Shown piece after piece: positions 6,634-7,284 of a stretch of 7,284 nucleotides of DNA; position 1 is the stretch's first letter; the number at the start of each line of letters is the position of its first letter. A model generated the notes under the pieces. It made no database searches, was not told where the DNA came from, and saw only the letters and a program-made list of their open reading frames with translations. The stretch is from NCBI GenBank assembly GCA_020053155.1, contig JAGVNS010000016.1:1-7284 (forward strand), given 5' to 3'. The position numbers and the translations under genes were made by a program. Source of the DNA: Nitrososphaerota archaeon. Its GTDB lineage: Archaea; Iainarchaeota; Iainarchaeia; Iainarchaeales; VGJJ01.

Positions 6634-6640
6634 TTTAAAT
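6634..6640 (+). promoter_or_regulatory. TATA-like TTTAAAT just upstream of the sRNA
   Basis: GGTTTAAAT resembles a TATA box but lies only about 10 nt before the sRNA, too close for a start at its 5' end. A weaker ATTAAA at 6613-6618 has better spacing. Processing of the sRNA from the surface-protein mRNA is also possible. Confidence 0.25.
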
Positions 6641-6645
6641 CATTG

Positions 6646-6704
6646 CACCGGATGACGAGATGCATTATTCTGATTCATGATGAATGATGGGCGAACCGAC
6701 GGTG
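6646..6704 (+). ncRNA. Box C/D sRNA, probable guide for 23S rRNA A-loop 2'-O-methylation
   Basis: All parts appear in order and spacing. The terminal stem is CACCG (6646-6650) with CGGTG (6700-6704). Box C is ATGACGA (6652-6658), followed by an 11-nt guide (6659-6669), box D' CTGA (6670-6673), a 3-nt spacer, box C' ATGATGA (6677-6683, perfect), a 12-nt guide (6684-6695) and box D CCGA (6696-6699). The terminal kink-turn has exactly three unpaired bases (6651-6653) and G-A/A-G pairs next to the stem. Boxes C and D each depart from consensus only at the position that forms the U-U mismatch, giving C-C. The D guide can pair with 5'-UUCGCCCAUUA in the archaeal 23S A-loop region (11 pairs, one G-U; rRNA sequence recalled). 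The rule of the fifth base from box D predicts methylation of the C after UUCG (about E. coli 2558). The D' guide target is unrecognised. It lies in the 3' region of the surface-protein gene. Confidence 0.75.
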
Positions 6705-6708
6705 TATC

Positions 6709-6774
6709 TAGCCGTTTTCGTCATTGGCTACACCGAAGGACTACGTTGCGGATTTACCAATCCCGCAGTAGGCC
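6709..6774 (+). repeat. Dispersed 3'-end structured element, copy 2
   Basis: The small hairpin pairs TAGCC (6709-6713) with GGCTA (6726-6730) around a loop starting GTTTTCGTC. The linker is CACCGAAGGA (6731-6740). In the large hairpin CTAC (6741-6744) pairs with GTAG (6768-6771), with a 2-nt bulge GT on the 5' side. The inner stem is TGCGGATT (6747-6754) with AATCCCGCA (6759-6767), with one bulged C. GGCC ends the element. It begins 4 nt after the sRNA terminal stem and about 120 nt after the surface-protein stop. Confidence 0.8.
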
Positions 6775-6776
6775 AC

Positions 6777-6793
6777 CCTCTTTTTCCTTTTTC
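6777..6793 (+). terminator. Pyrimidine/T-rich tail after element copy 2
   Basis: CCTCTTTTTCCTTTTTC has two runs of five T and directly follows the large hairpin. This fits a transcription terminator for the surface-protein/sRNA unit. Confidence 0.5.
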
Positions 6794-6851
6794 ACCAGGA
6801 TGCGCTATTTGCCTTAATTTTGCCATTCCCTGGAGTTTTACGATGCTACTC

Positions 6852-6858
6852 TTATAAA
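6852..6858 (+). promoter_or_regulatory. TATA box of the minimal histone
   Basis: TTATAAA is preceded by CTAC and two bases (6846-6851). The same arrangement stands before the last gene of the window (7220-7232). The predicted start near 6881 gives a leader of about 50 nt. Confidence 0.6.
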
Positions 6859-6880
6859 GTTTGGAAATATTTCTTTTCTA

Positions 6881-6913
6881 CAACCCCCTATTTGGGTTGA
6901 AAATAATGGGTTG
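6881..6913 (+). promoter_or_regulatory. Leader hairpin with two alternative partners, before the minimal histone
   Basis: CAACCC (6881-6886) can pair with GGGTTG at 6894-6899 (7-nt loop) or with a second GGGTTG at 6908-6913, which lies 4 nt before the Shine-Dalgarno GGGAGGA. The predicted transcript start coincides with the first arm. This could tune ribosome access or mRNA stability, but only the pairing is seen. Confidence 0.35.
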
Positions 6914-6917
6914 TTTT

Positions 6918-6924
6918 GGGAGGA
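6918..6924 (+). promoter_or_regulatory. Shine-Dalgarno site of the minimal histone
   Basis: GGGAGGA ends 6 nt before the ATG at 6931. An in-frame ATG at 6925 touches the site directly and is therefore a poor start. Confidence 0.7.
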
Positions 6925-6930
6925 ATGTGT

Positions 6931-7107
6931 ATGGCTGAAACCTATATTGTAAAATCAAAAGTGGCGGATTACATTCGGGGAAAGAACATGATGATGTCCT
7001 CGGATGCGTATGATGCGTTGAATGAGCAGGTGGAATCCCTTATGAAGCACGCCATTGACCGCTGCAATGGGGGCGGGCGGAAGACGGTGAAGCCGTTTGA
7101 CTTTTAA
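6931..7107 (+). CDS. Minimal archaeal histone-fold protein
   Basis: This is a 58-residue protein. The histone elements are KSKVADYIRGK as helix 1, NMMMSSDAYDALNEQVESLMKHAIDRCNG as loop 1 plus the long helix 2, then GRKTVKPFDF. The RKTV is the loop 2 R-T motif of archaeal histones, and only a stub follows instead of a full helix 3. It resembles short archaeal proteins that begin with an IVKSKV-type helix and end just after RKTV; other dimer or tetramer arrangements than the classical histone have been described for such forms. It is basic (many Lys/Arg) and likely binds DNA. The start at 6931 is set by the Shine-Dalgarno site. It has its own promoter and is followed without a gap by copy 3 of the structured 3' element. 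Confidence 0.85.
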   Translation: MAETYIVKSKVADYIRGKNMMMSSDAYDALNEQVESLMKHAIDRCNGGGRKTVKPFDF

Positions 7108-7170
7108 GCCGTTTTCGTCCGGCTACACCGAGGGACTACGATTGCGGTATCTTCGATACCGCAGTAGGCC
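7105..7170 (+). repeat. Dispersed 3'-end structured element, copy 3
   Basis: The element starts at the histone stop codon. The small hairpin pairs AGCCG (7107-7111) with CGGCT (7120-7124) around TTTTCGTC. The linker is ACACCGAGGGA (7125-7135). In the large hairpin CTAC (7136-7139) pairs with GTAG (7164-7167) with a 3-nt bulge GAT. The inner stem is TGCGGTATC (7143-7151) with GATACCGCA (7155-7163), 9 perfect bp with a TTC loop. GCC follows. Compared with copies 1 and 2, the inner stem changes on both sides together. Confidence 0.85.
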
Positions 7171-7193
7171 TTCTCTTTCTTTTTTCGCTTTTT
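7171..7193 (+). terminator. T-rich tail after element copy 3
   Basis: The stretch TTCTCTTTCTTTTTTC and further T runs directly follow the large hairpin. This is the same arrangement as in copy 2 and fits termination of the histone transcript. Confidence 0.5.
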
Positions 7194-7225
7194 ACCGCAA
7201 TTCGTTCCTTTTTCAACTTCTACGA

Positions 7226-7232
7226 TTATAAA
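7226..7232 (+). promoter_or_regulatory. TATA box of the gene entering at the right edge
   Basis: TTATAAA is preceded by CTAC at the same distance as in the minimal histone promoter. A start near 7254 would give a very short leader before the proposed ATG at 7267. Confidence 0.5.
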
Positions 7233-7266
7233 CTTCAAACGCTACATAAGTAACGGAGTGAAGTGA

Positions 7267-7284
7267 ATGAACTGGTTGCGCTTA
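7267..7284 (+). CDS. Start of a further gene, cut by the window edge
   Basis: ATG at 7267 begins MNWLRL and runs off the window. GGAG (7255-7258) lies 8 nt upstream and a TATA box at 7226-7232 stands in front, so a gene start here is plausible. A GTG at 7263 in another frame (VNELVAL) is an alternative. The product cannot be told. Confidence 0.4.

Noticed and set aside
2711..7170. CRISPR array or integron attC cassette array
   Set aside because: The three copies are kilobases or hundreds of bases apart, in different orientations, with no regular spacers and no integrase. The ends do not form attC-type core sites.

Overview
The window looks archaeal. It contains two different histone-fold proteins, TATA-type promoters with both leaderless and Shine-Dalgarno starts, a protein kinase resembling the archaeal COG2112 family, and a well-formed box C/D sRNA. 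The small histones and the mosaic gene content suggest a DPANN-type lineage, but this is an inference from protein character, not a lineage marker. No transposase, CRISPR array, tRNA or rRNA gene was seen.

Layout. Positions 1-205 hold two hairpins and a leader with a TATA box just before the first gene. A plus-strand operon covers 206-2688: a HAD-type hydrolase fused to a SAM-dependent methyltransferase (broken by a -1 frameshift near 430-440), a small atypical kinase, and a four-helix membrane protein of unknown function. Facing it on the minus strand (3157-2774) is a 127-residue protein with a histone fold followed by a coiled coil. A divergent promoter region (about 3158-3272) separates it from a 1104-residue secreted or surface protein (3273-6587), which has a signal peptide, a Gly/Ser/Pro linker, Cys-rich and propeller-like regions, Ig-like repeats and C-terminal membrane helices. 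Downstream lie a box C/D sRNA (6646-6704) and a 58-residue minimal histone (6931-7107). The first codons of another gene probably start near 7267.

The most striking non-coding signal is a structured element present three times. It lies after the coiled-coil histone (minus strand), after the surface-protein/sRNA unit, and after the minimal histone, always in the sense direction of the upstream gene. Each copy has a small hairpin with a UUUCG-type loop, a linker related to CACCGAAGGA, and a larger hairpin closed by CTAC/GTAG with a 2-3 nt asymmetric bulge. A T/pyrimidine-rich tail follows. The inner stems differ in sequence but keep their pairing, which points to conservation of structure. I read it as a family of 3'-end elements (terminator or 3' UTR) that I do not recognise.

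The box C/D sRNA abuts the second copy of this element. Its D-box guide can pair with the archaeal 23S rRNA A-loop (11 pairs including one G-U, by recollection of the rRNA sequence), which supports a role in rRNA 2'-O-methylation.
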